From Klebsiella pneumoniae (GTDB lineage Bacteria > Desulfobacterota > Binatia > UBA12015): a stretch of DNA of 64,000 nt. Location: contig CAMBZJ010000013.1 in NCBI GenBank assembly GCA_945872365.1, positions 22,025 to 86,024 of the forward strand, written 5' to 3'. This document shows, one piece after another, positions 27,663 to 35,573 of this stretch; within the stretch, counting starts at the first letter, position 1; each line of letters begins with the position of its first letter. The position numbers were made by a program, and so were the translations under genes. A model generated the notes under the pieces. That model saw only the letters and a program-made list of their open reading frames with translations. It did not search any database and was not told the origin of the DNA.

Positions 27663-28931
27663 ATGAGAATGCTCGCCCTGCTTTCGCTGCTCGCGCTGCT
27701 CGCCGGATGCTCGAATTCCTCGGAGGCGCTGCCGGTGGCGGGCCCGGCCGATCCGGGCCAGGGACCGTGGCAGCCGGTTCCCCCCGAGCGCGTCGCCGAG
27801 GACTGCGGTCTCGACCCGGCACTCCTCGCGCAGGCCGACGCCAGTCTCGACCGCCCGTGGGCGATCGTCCGCCACGGCCGCCTCTGCCATGAATTCTACC
27901 CGGCCGCCGATCCGAACTCCGGTCGTTCCGAGGTCTTCTCGGCGACCAAGACGCTGGGCGCGGTGGTGACCGGCATCGCGGCCTGGGAGACGCGCGACAT
28001 GGTGCGCACGGGTCGCAAGACCGGCCCGCTCTCGGACGAGGACCGCGTCGACCAGTGGCTCGACTCCTTCACCTTCAACCCCGACGCGCAGGTCGCGCAC
28101 GTCCTCGCCATGGTCGCCCAGAACCTCGACCTCTCCTACGGGGCCAAGTCCTTCCAGTACGACACGATCGGGACCGTCCAGATCAACCGCCTGAGCGACG
28201 TCGTCAACGCGGCGATCGCCCAGGACCAGCGCCGCCTCGGGAGCGACATCGACGAGTTCACGCAGCACTTCCTGTTCGAGCCGCTCGGCATGACCGACTC
28301 CGTCTGGAACGGCGGCGCGCCCGACAAGGTCTTCGCCTACTCCTGGGAGACCACGGTTCGCGACATGGGGCGTCTCGGGCTGCTCCTGCTGAACGACGGC
28401 GTGTGGAGCGGCCAGCGAATCCTCGGCTCCGACTGGGTCTACAAGATGACGCACCCGTCCTTCGAGGATGCGAACACCGGCTACGGCTACCTGACCTGGC
28501 TCATGTCGAATTCGAACTGGGACTTCGGCGACGGCCTTCCCAAGGGCGACGAGCCGGCGTATCCATGCTTCCCGGCCGCCCTCTGGGGCGGCTACCCGCA
28601 CGGACCGGCGGGTTCGCCGGACTGCAACTACGTCGAGCCCTGGAGTTGCGGACAGCCGTTCGACGACGGCGTCTGGTACGCGGCAGGCGCAGGCGGGCAG
28701 TACATCGAGGGGCATCCCGGCCTCGATCTCGTGCTGGTCGCGAAGAACCTCGGGCCTGGCGGCGCCTCCAAGCTGTGGGAGGCCGCTCGCCCGGCCCTTG
28801 TCCGGCTCGACCGGACCTTCCCGGGCAACGACGAGGCGTTCTGCGAAGCCTACGCCGCGAACGAGTACGCGCCGGCACGGCGGCAAGGCAGTGTTTGCTC
28901 TGTCGGAGATGATGACGACCTCGATCGCTGA
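27663..28931 (+). CDS. serine-hydrolase (beta-lactamase-fold) lipoprotein
   Basis: A 422-residue lipoprotein. The signal peptide ends at the lipobox LLAGC (Cys16). The class-C beta-lactamase fold motif S-x-x-K is in VFSATKTLG (Ser93, Lys96), with FEPLGMTDS and GYGYLTWLM further on, as in esterase or D-Ala peptidase relatives. A Cys-rich segment around FPAALWGGYP to CGQPF may form disulphides. It is a likely outer-membrane or periplasmic esterase/peptidase. It interrupts the two leftward ABC gene groups on the opposite strand. Confidence 0.85.
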   Translation: MRMLALLSLLALLAGCSNSSEALPVAGPADPGQGPWQPVPPERVAEDCGLDPALLAQADASLDRPWAIVRHGRLCHEFYPAADPNSGRSEVFSATKTLGAVVTGIAAWETRDMVRTGRKTGPLSDEDRVDQWLDSFTFNPDAQVAHVLAMVAQNLDLSYGAKSFQYDTIGTVQINRLSDVVNAAIAQDQRRLGSDIDEFTQHFLFEPLGMTDSVWNGGAPDKVFAYSWETTVRDMGRLGLLLLNDGVWSGQRILGSDWVYKMTHPSFEDANTGYGYLTWLMSNSNWDFGDGLPKGDEPAYPCFPAALWGGYPHGPAGSPDCNYVEPWSCGQPFDDGVWYAAGAGGQYIEGHPGLDLVLVAKNLGPGGASKLWEAARPALVRLDRTFPGNDEAFCEAYAANEYAPARRQGSVCSVGDDDDLDR

Positions 28932-28984
28932 CGGTAGCCGCCGGGTCGGCGCCCTTGACCTCCCGGGGCCTGCGGACGCAGCCA

Positions 28985-29001
28985 CGTGGCCGGCGGCCAC
29001 G
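28985..29001. terminator. possible short hairpin terminator
   Basis: CGTGGCC and GGCCACG pair (7 bp) around GGC between the stop of the serine hydrolase and the stop of the convergent permease gene. Short stem without T-run; weak support. Confidence 0.3.
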
Positions 29002-29056
29002 AGCGAAACTCTCCCTCGTCAGGGGAAGTTGCAGCCGGCCGGCGGGACAGGCGCTC

Positions 29057-30223
29057 TCAGAACACCTCCCGCAGCGCCTCGACGACCGGTTTGCGGGCCG
29101 CGCCGAGTGCCGGCAGGAGTCCCGAGAGAAGGCCGACCAGCAGCGAGAGGCCGAGCCCGGCCACGACGACCTCGCGCGTGACGACGAAGTTCCCGAGCGG
29201 GCCGAGCGCCGGGCCGAGGCCGGAGACGACCTTGAGGCCGCGGGTGAGCGCGACCGCCGCGGCGACGCCGAGGGCGCCCGCCACGCCCGAGAGCAGCGCC
29301 GCCTCGGCGAGCAGCGTCCCGAAGATCGCGCCGCGACCGAAGCCCATGGCCTTCATGACCGCGATCTCGCCCGAGCGCTCGCGCACCGCCATCGAGGCGG
29401 TGTTCGCCGCGATGAAGACGATGCAGAGCGAGACGAGCGCCGTCACGATCAGGATGATCGTGACGAAGCCCTTCAGCGAGCCGAAGAAGTTCGAGATGAA
29501 GCTCTTCTCGGTCTCGCTCGCGGTCGGCGACTCGCTGTTGCGCGACATCTCGTCGATCTCGGACATGAGCGGACCCGCCCGCTCCGGTCGATCGACGCGC
29601 ACCCAGATGATGCCGGCGATCCCGAGCCCGCCGCGCCCGGCCGCCTTCAGCGTCTCGTCGAGGTAGTTCCGGTTGATCCACAGCATCGGCGCGTTGTCGT
29701 CGGCGATCTCGCCGACGATCCGGACGTCCAGGTTCGCGGGCCAGACGGTGCTGCGCAGCGTGATCCGGTCGCCCGCCTTCCAGCCGTACTGGCGCATGAT
29801 CTTGCGTCCGACGATCGCGCCGTCGCGGTGGCGCACGAACTCGTCGACCGCCCCGGGCGTGAACTTGTAGTCGGGGTAGACCGACTCGACGTGCTCCGCC
29901 TCGACCGCGAAGTTCGGGAAGGTGACCCGCCCCGCCTCCTCGTAGGCGCCGCCGAACCAGGTCATCGCGACCGCACCGACGACGCCGTCGAGCTGGCGCA
30001 CCTTGCGCGTGAAGGACTGCGGCATCGAGTAGACGAGGCCCGCCTTGTTGTGGACCGAGATGCGGGTGTTGCTGCCGAGGTCCGAGAGCAGACGGTCGAG
30101 GCCCGCGGGCATGGTCATCAGCAGGCAGACGAGCAGCACCGCGAGCGCGATCGCCCCTGCCGTGAACAGGCTGCGCAGCTTGTTGCGGCCGAGGTTGGCG
30201 AAGACGAGGCCCGCGTACTTCAC
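29057..30223 (-). CDS. MacB/FtsX-like ABC permease, copy 1
   Basis: A 388-residue permease. N-terminal helix AGAIALAVLLVCLLMTMPAG, periplasmic domain to about residue 240, then three C-terminal helices with IAVMKAMGFGRGAIFGTLLA in the FtsX pattern. Its ATG overlaps the ATPase stop as ATGA. It has clear sequence differences from the permease at 24318-25493, consistent with a heterodimeric DevC-like or MacB-like transporter served by one ATPase. Confidence 0.88.
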   Translation of the reverse strand: MKYAGLVFANLGRNKLRSLFTAGAIALAVLLVCLLMTMPAGLDRLLSDLGSNTRISVHNKAGLVYSMPQSFTRKVRQLDGVVGAVAMTWFGGAYEEAGRVTFPNFAVEAEHVESVYPDYKFTPGAVDEFVRHRDGAIVGRKIMRQYGWKAGDRITLRSTVWPANLDVRIVGEIADDNAPMLWINRNYLDETLKAAGRGGLGIAGIIWVRVDRPERAGPLMSEIDEMSRNSESPTASETEKSFISNFFGSLKGFVTIILIVTALVSLCIVFIAANTASMAVRERSGEIAVMKAMGFGRGAIFGTLLAEAALLSGVAGALGVAAAVALTRGLKVVSGLGPALGPLGNFVVTREVVVAGLGLSLLVGLLSGLLPALGAARKPVVEALREVF

Positions 30224-31017
30224 GGGCTTCCTCCGGCGGTCCCGTGGCCGCCCGCCGCGAGCCGGATCGCCTCGGAGGCGCGCTCGGCGTCGTGCCCCTC
30301 GAGCAGCAGCCCCTTGTCGAGGTGGAAGACCTGGTCGACGAAGCGCAGCGCGCGCGGGTCGTGGGTCACCATGACGACCGTCTTGCCGAAGGCGTCCTTG
30401 AGTTCGCGCAGGAGGCCGAGGGTCGCCTCGGCGTTCTTCGCGTCGAGGTCGCCGGTCGGCTCGTCGGCGACGATCAGGTCGGGGTCGGTCACGATCGCGC
30501 GCGCGATCGCGACCCGCTGCTGCTCGCCGCCGGAGAGCGTGTTCGGGTAGTGGCCGAGGCGGTGTTCCAGGCCAACCACGCGCAGCGCGGTCTCGGCACG
30601 CCGATGGCGCTCGGCCTTGTCGAGCTTCGTCAGCAGGAGCGGCAGCGCGACGTTGTCGCGGGCGTCGAGCACCGGGATCAGGTTGAAGAACTGGAAGATC
30701 AGCCCGACGTGCCGCGCCCGCCAGGTCGCGAGTTCGTCCTCGTCGAGGTCGCCGAGCGACTGCCCCGCGACGAGGACCTCGCCGCTACTGGGCCGGTCGA
30801 GCCCCGAGACCAGGTTCATGAGCGTCGACTTGCCGGACCCGGACGGCCCCATGAAGGCGACGAAGCGACCCGGGGAGATCCGCAGCGACACGTCCTCGAG
30901 TGCGTGGACCTCGTCGACGCCGCGCCGGTAGCGCCGCGAAACGTGCCGGATGTCGATGAGCGTTGCCTCCTCGGGCGCAGACGGTGGCGGCTCGGGAAAC
31001 GCGTCCGCGGAAGGCAT
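30220..31017 (-). CDS. ABC transporter ATPase (LolD/MacB-like)
   Basis: A 265-residue ATPase. Walker A GPSGSGKS (57-64), signature LSGGEQQR (161-168) and Walker B LIVADEP (181-187) with the following D-loop are intact. It belongs to the LolD/MacB/FtsE class, which drives lipoprotein or macrolide export rather than substrate import. Overlaps the permease gene downstream by ATGA. Confidence 0.95.
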   Translation of the reverse strand: MPSADAFPEPPPSAPEEATLIDIRHVSRRYRRGVDEVHALEDVSLRISPGRFVAFMGPSGSGKSTLMNLVSGLDRPSSGEVLVAGQSLGDLDEDELATWRARHVGLIFQFFNLIPVLDARDNVALPLLLTKLDKAERHRRAETALRVVGLEHRLGHYPNTLSGGEQQRVAIARAIVTDPDLIVADEPTGDLDAKNAEATLGLLRELKDAFGKTVVMVTHDPRALRFVDQVFHLDKGLLLEGHDAERASEAIRLAAGGHGTAGGSP

Positions 31018-31342
31018 GCGACGAGGCTACCGGACCCCCCGAAGAGGAGCCATCGGGGTGCGCCTCCGCCGGGTTCCCGTCGAGGACAGGCTCCATGCCT
31101 GCAAAGGCTCTGGCCAGGTGCGGGGAGAAGCGAATGCGCCCTCGAGTGAGGCGACGGTCCAGCGGATGGAAGGTGACTCGCCTGCCTCGACGGGGCCCCG
31201 GGAGCATGCCCGGAGCCTGGGGGTTCGTGGATTTATCCCGAAAAGCGACCCGCCCGCGGCAGAGCCGCGGGCGGGGAAGACTAATGGTCAAGTCACGAAT
31301 GATCCAATGACCAAGTCACAAGCCTCCGCGACCAGCGCGAGC
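31018..31342. other. intergenic region upstream of ABC ATPase
   Basis: About 325 bases with no convincing ORF. It would hold the ATPase promoter on the minus strand. At 31283-31318 a sequence AATGGTCAAGTCACGAA recurs about 20 bases later as AATGACCAAGTCACAAG, an imperfect direct repeat of unknown meaning. The strong hairpin at 31249-31275 is listed separately. Confidence 0.5.
31249..31275 (-). terminator. strong hairpin terminator of the DUF1566 pseudogene
   Basis: Perfect 12-bp stem CCCGCCCGCGGC / GCCGCGGGCGGG with loop AGA. On the minus strand it is followed by TCGCTTTTCGGG, giving a short T-run, and it lies about 70 bases downstream of the decayed DUF1566 gene. It therefore looks like that gene's former terminator. 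Confidence 0.65.
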
Positions 31343-31777
31343 CTAGTTGTAGTTCGTCTGACCGTTCCTGACCACGTTGCCATTGTAGAAGTCCACTTAC
31401 CACGCCATGTTCGTAGCGTACCCGCCCGGAGGCGACGACCAGTAGTTCCCGGACACCGTCGAGCTGCAAGTATTGGAAGTTGCCGTGCAGCCGGCAATCG
31501 CTCCGGCCTTGAAGATCGCTAAGGTCTTCGGAGCGTCCTGCGAGAGATCAATCAGCCCCGACCGCTCGTCAACTAACGGCAATCGTCAGTCGAATTTCTG
31601 CGTGAAGCAGTTGCCGCCGGACGCGCCGTTCAGTGCCGCAAAGAATACCGTGTACGCGGTGCCGTTCGGTGGGCAGGGGTTAGAAATAAGGCTGCTTCCC
31701 CAATTGCACTTGGCGTCCTTGTCGTGGATGTCGCCGTTGTCCGACGTCTTCTCCCAGATCCCTCCCTCCTTCCCCGA
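31343..31777 (-). pseudogene. decayed DUF1566-domain (Lcl C-terminal) gene
   Basis: On the minus strand one frame reads GGIWEKTSDNGDIHDKDAK, then AYTVFFAALNGASGGNCFTQ, then RLPLVDERSGLIDLS, then NYWSSPPGGYATNMAW, then VDFYNGNVVRNGQTNYN. This is the order of a DUF1566 domain. The same frame is broken at 31586-31588 by TGA where the domain has Trp (C-D-W-R-L-P), and at 31397-31399 by TAA where it has Tyr or Phe (A-W-Y-V-D-F). A final TAG at 31343-31345 replaces another Tyr and removes the last strand. The N-terminal part is not recognisable. It looks like an old pseudogene. Confidence 0.75.
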
Positions 31778-31998
31778 CGGCCCACGCCGTGCGGGGGATT
31801 CGACGACCGGCGAAGACTCGCACGGCCCCCCCCCCGCAAGAGCGAAAATGACGCTCCGCTGCGAGGACGCCGGGGTGAGTCCGAGGCCGGCCTCCGCCAT
31901 GTCCGGCAAGCCGGGTTTCAAGGACCCACGGAGACCTCTCGGGGTGGCTCGGCGAACTGCGGACGACAGCCGGGCGTCGGCGTGGTAGCGCTCCGGCC

Positions 31999-32166
31999 GT
32001 GTACAACCCGTTCGCCCGAGCGATCCGGATCGTCCTCGAAGCGGCCGACCGTGGGGGCTACCGGGCGGCCCTCATCGGGGGGGGCTATTTCTCCCTCCTG
32101 GAAGCGGACCATGACCTCGAACGACTCCTCACCGAAGCGCACGATCAGCGAGCCCAACGGGGCTGA
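31999..32166 (+). CDS. possible small ORF, 55 residues
   Basis: GTG-started frame reading MYNPFARAIRIVLEAADRGG, then YRAALIGGGYFSLLEADHDL. It has a helix-rich character and no ribosome site. It overlaps the next ORF by 56 bases in another frame, so at most one of the two may be real, or they may be pieces of one broken gene. No family recognised. Confidence 0.25.
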   Translation: MYNPFARAIRIVLEAADRGGYRAALIGGGYFSLLEADHDLERLLTEAHDQRAQRG

Positions 32167-32332
32167 CCCCCGGCCGGAGCAGGCCCCCGTCGCGAACCGC
32201 GAGACCACTCCCGCCGCCCGGGTCCCGCACGACATCGACGAGTTCCTTCGCTTCCTCGAGCAGGTCGAGGAGATCGGCGGGAAGATCCGCAAGCCGCGGA
32301 CGATCAGCGTCGGGAACCGCTTCGTACTCTAG
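32111..32332 (+). CDS. hypothetical protein, 73 residues
   Basis: Start ATG at 32111 is preceded by GGAAGCGG. The first 40 residues are polar and low-complexity; the C-terminal 30 (DIDEFLRFLEQVEEIGGKIR, then PRTISVGNRFVL) form an amphipathic helix and a strand and look like a conserved module. Position beside toxin-antitoxin genes suggests an accessory gene. Not recognised. Confidence 0.4.
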   Translation: MTSNDSSPKRTISEPNGADPRPEQAPVANRETTPAARVPHDIDEFLRFLEQVEEIGGKIRKPRTISVGNRFVL

Positions 32333-32351
32333 CCCGGACCGATCGCCGGGA

Positions 32352-32384
32352 ATGATGAAACGCGGCAGCGCTGCATTTCATCAT
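32352..32384. repeat. imperfect inverted repeat
   Basis: ATGATGAAA (32352-32360) is mirrored by TTTCATCAT (32376-32384), and the centre holds the palindrome GCAGCGCTGC. It follows the 73-residue ORF by 19 bases. It could be a terminator of that ORF or a remnant of a mobile-element end. Confidence 0.4.
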
Positions 32385-32506
32385 GATGAGGCGCATCCCC
32401 TAGGCGGGCCCCGGCGTCAATTTCGGGGGCTCGCACCGTCATGGCGGTCGGGACGACCGAATGGCGCGAACCGCGAGGCGGCTCCCGCTGCGCTGGCCGC
32501 GGAAAC

Positions 32507-32881
32507 TCACCACGTGGCCGACCGAAAGCGGCGTCGGATCGACCGACCCTTGGTCAGGAGTCCGCGTCCGACCACGATGGCCTGACCGACGATCACGCGG
32601 TCGAAGGGATCGCGAGTCCAGCTCACCTCGCACGCCGACGCGGCTACCCGGCGAAAGTCGAGGTCGCCGATCTCCAGACCGATCCGACCTCGCAGCTCTT
32701 CGATGACCAGATTCGCAGCGCCACCAAGGTGCCCGATCTCGCGCAGGAACTCCAGTTCCAGGAGCACCATCGGCGACACCAGGACGGGCTCCCTTTCGAT
32801 CGCTTCCTGGGCCGGCTCGCTCAGCAACTCCGTCGCACCCGCTCAGAGCCCCGCGACGACGTGAGTGTCGAGGTAGATCAC
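32507..32881 (-). pseudogene. vapC: VapC-type PIN-domain toxin with nonsense codon
   Basis: The frame starts with GTG at 32881, which overlaps the antitoxin stop as GTGA, and reads MIYLDTHVVAGL, then TGA at codon 13 (32843-32845), then AGATELLSEPAQEAIEREPV. Downstream, SPMVLLELEFL (conserved Glu) and DPFDRVIVGQA (conserved Asp) are intact and the frame runs to the expected length of about 124 codons. Only the single TGA, at a position where relatives have Tyr or Trp, breaks it. A restart downstream would lack the first catalytic Asp, so no active RNase is expected. Confidence 0.8.
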
Positions 32882-33107
32882 GGCTTCCATTCCGCCGACC
32901 AGTCGAGGTGCACAAGATCGTCGGGATCCCCGCGGATCGCGTCGGGGTGCGGCTCGAGCCGGTCGAGCTTGGACTTCGTCACCTCTTCGACCGGAACGAT
33001 CCGCAGCCGCTTCCCACGGCGCTCGACCTCGGCGGGCACACCGGTCTCCACCACCTGGTCGAGCAGCCGAAAATATTCTCCCTGAACTTCGACGCCGTGA
33101 TCTTCAT
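32878..33107 (-). pseudogene. Phd/YefM-like antitoxin with frameshift
   Basis: ATG at 33107, preceded by GGGAG, reads MKITASKFRENI. One base is then missing at a run of four A (33070-33073 on the plus strand). In the next frame the sequence continues RLLDQVVETGVPAEVERRG, then KRLRIVPVEEVTKSKLDRLE, to LDWSAEWKP and TGA. This is the usual Phd-like antitoxin that precedes VapC. The shift lies in a short homopolymer, so a sequencing or assembly error is possible, but the partner toxin is broken too. Confidence 0.75.
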
Positions 33108-33260
33108 GGCTCCCGTGATACCCCGGGGTGCGCCCGTAAGAGAATCATTCACCATGTAAATACGTTACGGTCGAGCGGCCCGAACAGGTCATCATCGACC
33201 GCTCGCGCCGGGCCGGCCGGACATGGGTGGTTGCATGGCATGCGGGCCGGTACACGCTCC

Positions 33261-33290
33261 TTGAGCGAGAGCAGGCAGGGCCGTTATACC
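33261..33290 (+). promoter_or_regulatory. candidate sigma-70 promoter of mazEF-like pair, perhaps leaderless
   Basis: TTGAGC (33261-33266) and TATACC (33285-33290) are separated by 18 bases. The -10 ends only 6 bases before the ATG at 33297, so transcription would begin at or next to the start codon. There is no ribosome site, consistent with a leaderless mRNA. The sequence TATACCAAGAGTATG is a near-palindrome that could be the antitoxin operator. Confidence 0.45.
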
Positions 33291-33296
33291 AAGAGT

Positions 33297-33533
33297 ATGA
33301 AAACTGCGATCTCCGTCCCGGACGATGTCTTCGAAGCGGCCGAGCGCCAGGCCCGCCGGATGCGAATGTCTCGGAGCCAACTCTACTCCGAGGCGCTGTC
33401 CGAGTACCTCGCGAGGCATGGATCGGACGAGGTGACCGACGCCATGAACGACGTCGTCGATCGCCTGCAGGGGCTCTCTGGCGAGTTCGTCGCGGCCGCC
33501 ACCCGGCGCGTCCTCGAGAAGACCGAATGGTAG
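33297..33533 (+). CDS. ribbon-helix-helix antitoxin (MazE-like)
   Basis: A 78-residue antitoxin. The N-terminal ribbon MKTAISVPDDVFEAAERQAR and helix SRSQLYSEALSEYLARHG are the RHH DNA-binding unit. The C-terminal DAMNDVVDRL segment is the likely toxin-binding tail. The next gene's ATG is inside this gene's last codons (7-base overlap). Should repress the operon and neutralise the MazF-like toxin. Confidence 0.88.
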   Translation: MKTAISVPDDVFEAAERQARRMRMSRSQLYSEALSEYLARHGSDEVTDAMNDVVDRLQGLSGEFVAAATRRVLEKTEW

Positions 33534-33874
33534 ACGTCGCCCAGGGGGACACGTGGTGGGCCGACTTGCCGGACCCTGCGGGTTCAGGTCCGGGGTTCCG
33601 TCGACCCGTCTTGGTCGTCCAAGGGAATCACCTGAACCGCAGTCGCATCGCCACGGTGGTGTGCGTTCCGTTGACGAGCAACGTCGCCTGGGCCGAAGCC
33701 CCCGGGAACGTTCTTCTCGGAACCGCCGCAACCGGTCTTCCCAGGGACTCGGTCGCGAACGTCTCGCAGATTGTCGCGGTCGATCGAGGATACCTGACGC
33801 AACGGGCAGGGCGGGTCCCCGCGGCAAAGTTGGCCCTCGTGTTGAGCGGCATCGACGTCGTGCTCAGTCGCTGA
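33527..33874 (+). CDS. PemK/MazF-family endoribonuclease toxin
   Basis: A 115-residue MazF-type toxin. GDTWWADLPDPAGSGPGFRR, then PVLVVQGNHLNRS, then VVCVPLTSN are the conserved strands and loop, including the Arg of the active site; NVSQIVAVDR follows as in the family. The start at 33527 overlaps the antitoxin by 7 bases. It appears intact, so this is a complete type II module. Confidence 0.9.
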   Translation: MVDVAQGDTWWADLPDPAGSGPGFRRPVLVVQGNHLNRSRIATVVCVPLTSNVAWAEAPGNVLLGTAATGLPRDSVANVSQIVAVDRGYLTQRAGRVPAAKLALVLSGIDVVLSR

Positions 33875-33920
33875 CGACCCGAGCGTTGCCGGCAGGCTTC
33901 TCCGTGTCACGTCGTCGCAC

Positions 33921-34142
33921 ATGAAGACTTCGACGATCACGATTCCCCTCGACGAAGAACTTGGGCGCAAGCTCGACCGGGCCTGCGCCCGCACGGGCCG
34001 AACGCGCATCGCCCGCGCGCGGGACGCGCTCCGGTGGCAGCTTCTGCTGCTGCGGTTCGAGCGCCTGCGGAAGCGGACGCTGCCCTTGGCGGAGTCGCAG
34101 GGGTACCTGACCGACGAGGATGTCTTCGGCGACGTGTCGTGA
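33921..34142 (+). CDS. RHH antitoxin partner of PIN toxin
   Basis: A 73-residue CopG-like antitoxin: STITIPLDEELGRKLDRACA (ribbon and first helix), then RTRIARARDALRWQLLLLRF (second helix), then the toxin-binding tail LPLAESQGYLTDEDVFGDVS. Its stop overlaps the toxin start as GTGA. It belongs to the common RHH-PIN pair of this kind. Confidence 0.85.
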   Translation: MKTSTITIPLDEELGRKLDRACARTGRTRIARARDALRWQLLLLRFERLRKRTLPLAESQGYLTDEDVFGDVS

Positions 34143-34486
34143 AGGTCTTCTTCGACGCGAACGTGCTCATGGCGGCTTTCGCGACACGCGGGCTTTGCGC
34201 GGATCTGTTCGCGCATGTCCTGCTCGAGCACGAATTGATCGTCGGTGAGATCGTCCTCGACGAACTTCGCAAAACGCTCCGCACCAGGATCACACTCCCG
34301 AAGAAGTCGATCGACGAGATCGAGGGGCTGGTGCGCGAGGCGACGGTCGTCGAGAAGCCACGGAAGCACCTCGGCTTGAAGATCACCGACCCGGACGACG
34401 AGTGGGTCGTGGCATCCGCCGTTGCCGGTGCTGCGGACGTGCTGGTCACCGGTGACGCAGCCGTAGTCGGCCGGGGCCTGTCGTGA
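34139..34486 (+). CDS. PIN-domain toxin, putative RNase
   Basis: A 115-residue PIN protein starting MKVFFDANVLMAAF (first Asp, residue 6), with VGEIVLDELRKTL (Glu), DPDDEWVVASAVA (Asp) and DVLVTGD (last Asp). The acidic quartet that holds magnesium is complete, so it should be active. The GTG start at 34139 overlaps the antitoxin stop, giving strict coupling. Confidence 0.88.
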   Translation: MKVFFDANVLMAAFATRGLCADLFAHVLLEHELIVGEIVLDELRKTLRTRITLPKKSIDEIEGLVREATVVEKPRKHLGLKITDPDDEWVVASAVAGAADVLVTGDAAVVGRGLS

Positions 34487-34524
34487 CACAGGCCCCCGGC
34501 AGTCCTTCCCGACGGCACCATGAT

Positions 34525-35415
34525 ATGCACCGCTCCATGCCACACGGAGGCGACACGCCTTTCCCCCGAGCCGCCCGCCCGCAAATCGCCGGCATCCTCA
34601 ACATGACCGAGGACTCCTTCTCCGACGGGGGGCGCTGGCTCGACCCCGACCGCGCCTTCGAGCGTGCGCTCGAACTCGTCGCCGCAGGCGCGGACCTGGT
34701 CGATCTCGGCGCCGCGTCGAGCAGGCCGGGAGCAGTCCCGGTGCCGGCCGCGGAGGAGATCCGCCGTCTCTCGACGGTCGTCGAGCGACTGCAGGAGCGC
34801 GGCGTCCCGCTCTCGATCGACACCTTCTCCCCCGAGACCCAGCGCTGGGCGATCGCACGCGGCGTCGCCTGGCTGAACGACATCCAGGGCTTTCCCGACG
34901 CGGCGCTCCACGCGGAACTCGGGCGTGCGCGTTGCGGCTTGATCGTCATGCACTCCGTGCAGCGCGTCGGGCCCGCGACGCGGGTCGAGACCGATTCGGA
35001 AACGGTGCTGCGCGACATCGACGAGTTCTTCGCGCGCCGCATCGCCGAGTTGGAAGCAGCCGGCGTCGCGCGGGAGCGCATCGTCCTCGATCCCGGCATG
35101 GGCTTCTTCCTCGGCAAGGATCCCGCGGTTTCGCTCGCTGTGCTGCGGGGGCTCGTCGGCCTGCGCGATCGCTTCGGGCTGCCGATCTGGATCTCGGTGT
35201 CGCGCAAGTCGTTCCTCGGCCAGTTGACGGCGAGGCCGGTCCCCGAGCGCGGCGCCGGCACGCTCGCGGTCGAGTTGTGGGCGGCGGCGCGCGGTGTCGA
35301 CTGGATCCGCACGCACGACGTCGCGGCGCTGCGCGACGGCCTCCTGCTCTGGCGCGCTCTCGACGAGGATCCGGGCCGCCCGCCGGGAGATCGCGCAGGT
35401 TCCGGGCAAGGCTAG
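34525..35415 (+). CDS. folP: dihydropteroate synthase
   Basis: Condenses p-aminobenzoate with a pterin diphosphate in folate synthesis. NMTEDSFSDGG (26-36), SSRPGA, DPGMGFFLGK and SRKSFLG are the recognised substrate-binding loops. The start is uncertain: ATG at 34525 is used, but ATG 34537 and a GTG at 34483 overlapping the PIN toxin stop are also in frame. The protein has about 296 residues, normal for the family. It lies directly downstream of the toxin-antitoxin patch. Confidence 0.9.
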   Translation: MHRSMPHGGDTPFPRAARPQIAGILNMTEDSFSDGGRWLDPDRAFERALELVAAGADLVDLGAASSRPGAVPVPAAEEIRRLSTVVERLQERGVPLSIDTFSPETQRWAIARGVAWLNDIQGFPDAALHAELGRARCGLIVMHSVQRVGPATRVETDSETVLRDIDEFFARRIAELEAAGVARERIVLDPGMGFFLGKDPAVSLAVLRGLVGLRDRFGLPIWISVSRKSFLGQLTARPVPERGAGTLAVELWAAARGVDWIRTHDVAALRDGLLLWRALDEDPGRPPGDRAGSGQG

Positions 35416-35573
35416 GCCACAGGACCGACGGCGCATCCGCGTCTCGGCTCCGGCGTGGTGGCCGAGCCTCCGACCCGGGCACCCCGCCGTCGCCCGCGAC
35501 CCCGGGTATCGAAATCCCTGTTGCCTTCGCCGGGAACCGGGGCTATGCCTAGGGCCGATGGTTGGAAGAGGTC

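Noticed and set aside
31343..32881. TGA recoded as Trp in this genome (TGA at the Trp of the DUF1566 domain and in VapC)
   Set aside because: Many intact genes in the window end in TGA, including ones whose next gene starts inside that TGA. The DUF1566 frame also carries TAA and TAG, so decay is the simpler reading.
31018..33300. Insertion sequence or transposase remnant
   Set aside because: No transposase-like sequence or matched terminal inverted repeats were seen. Only a short imperfect inverted repeat at 32352-32384 is present.
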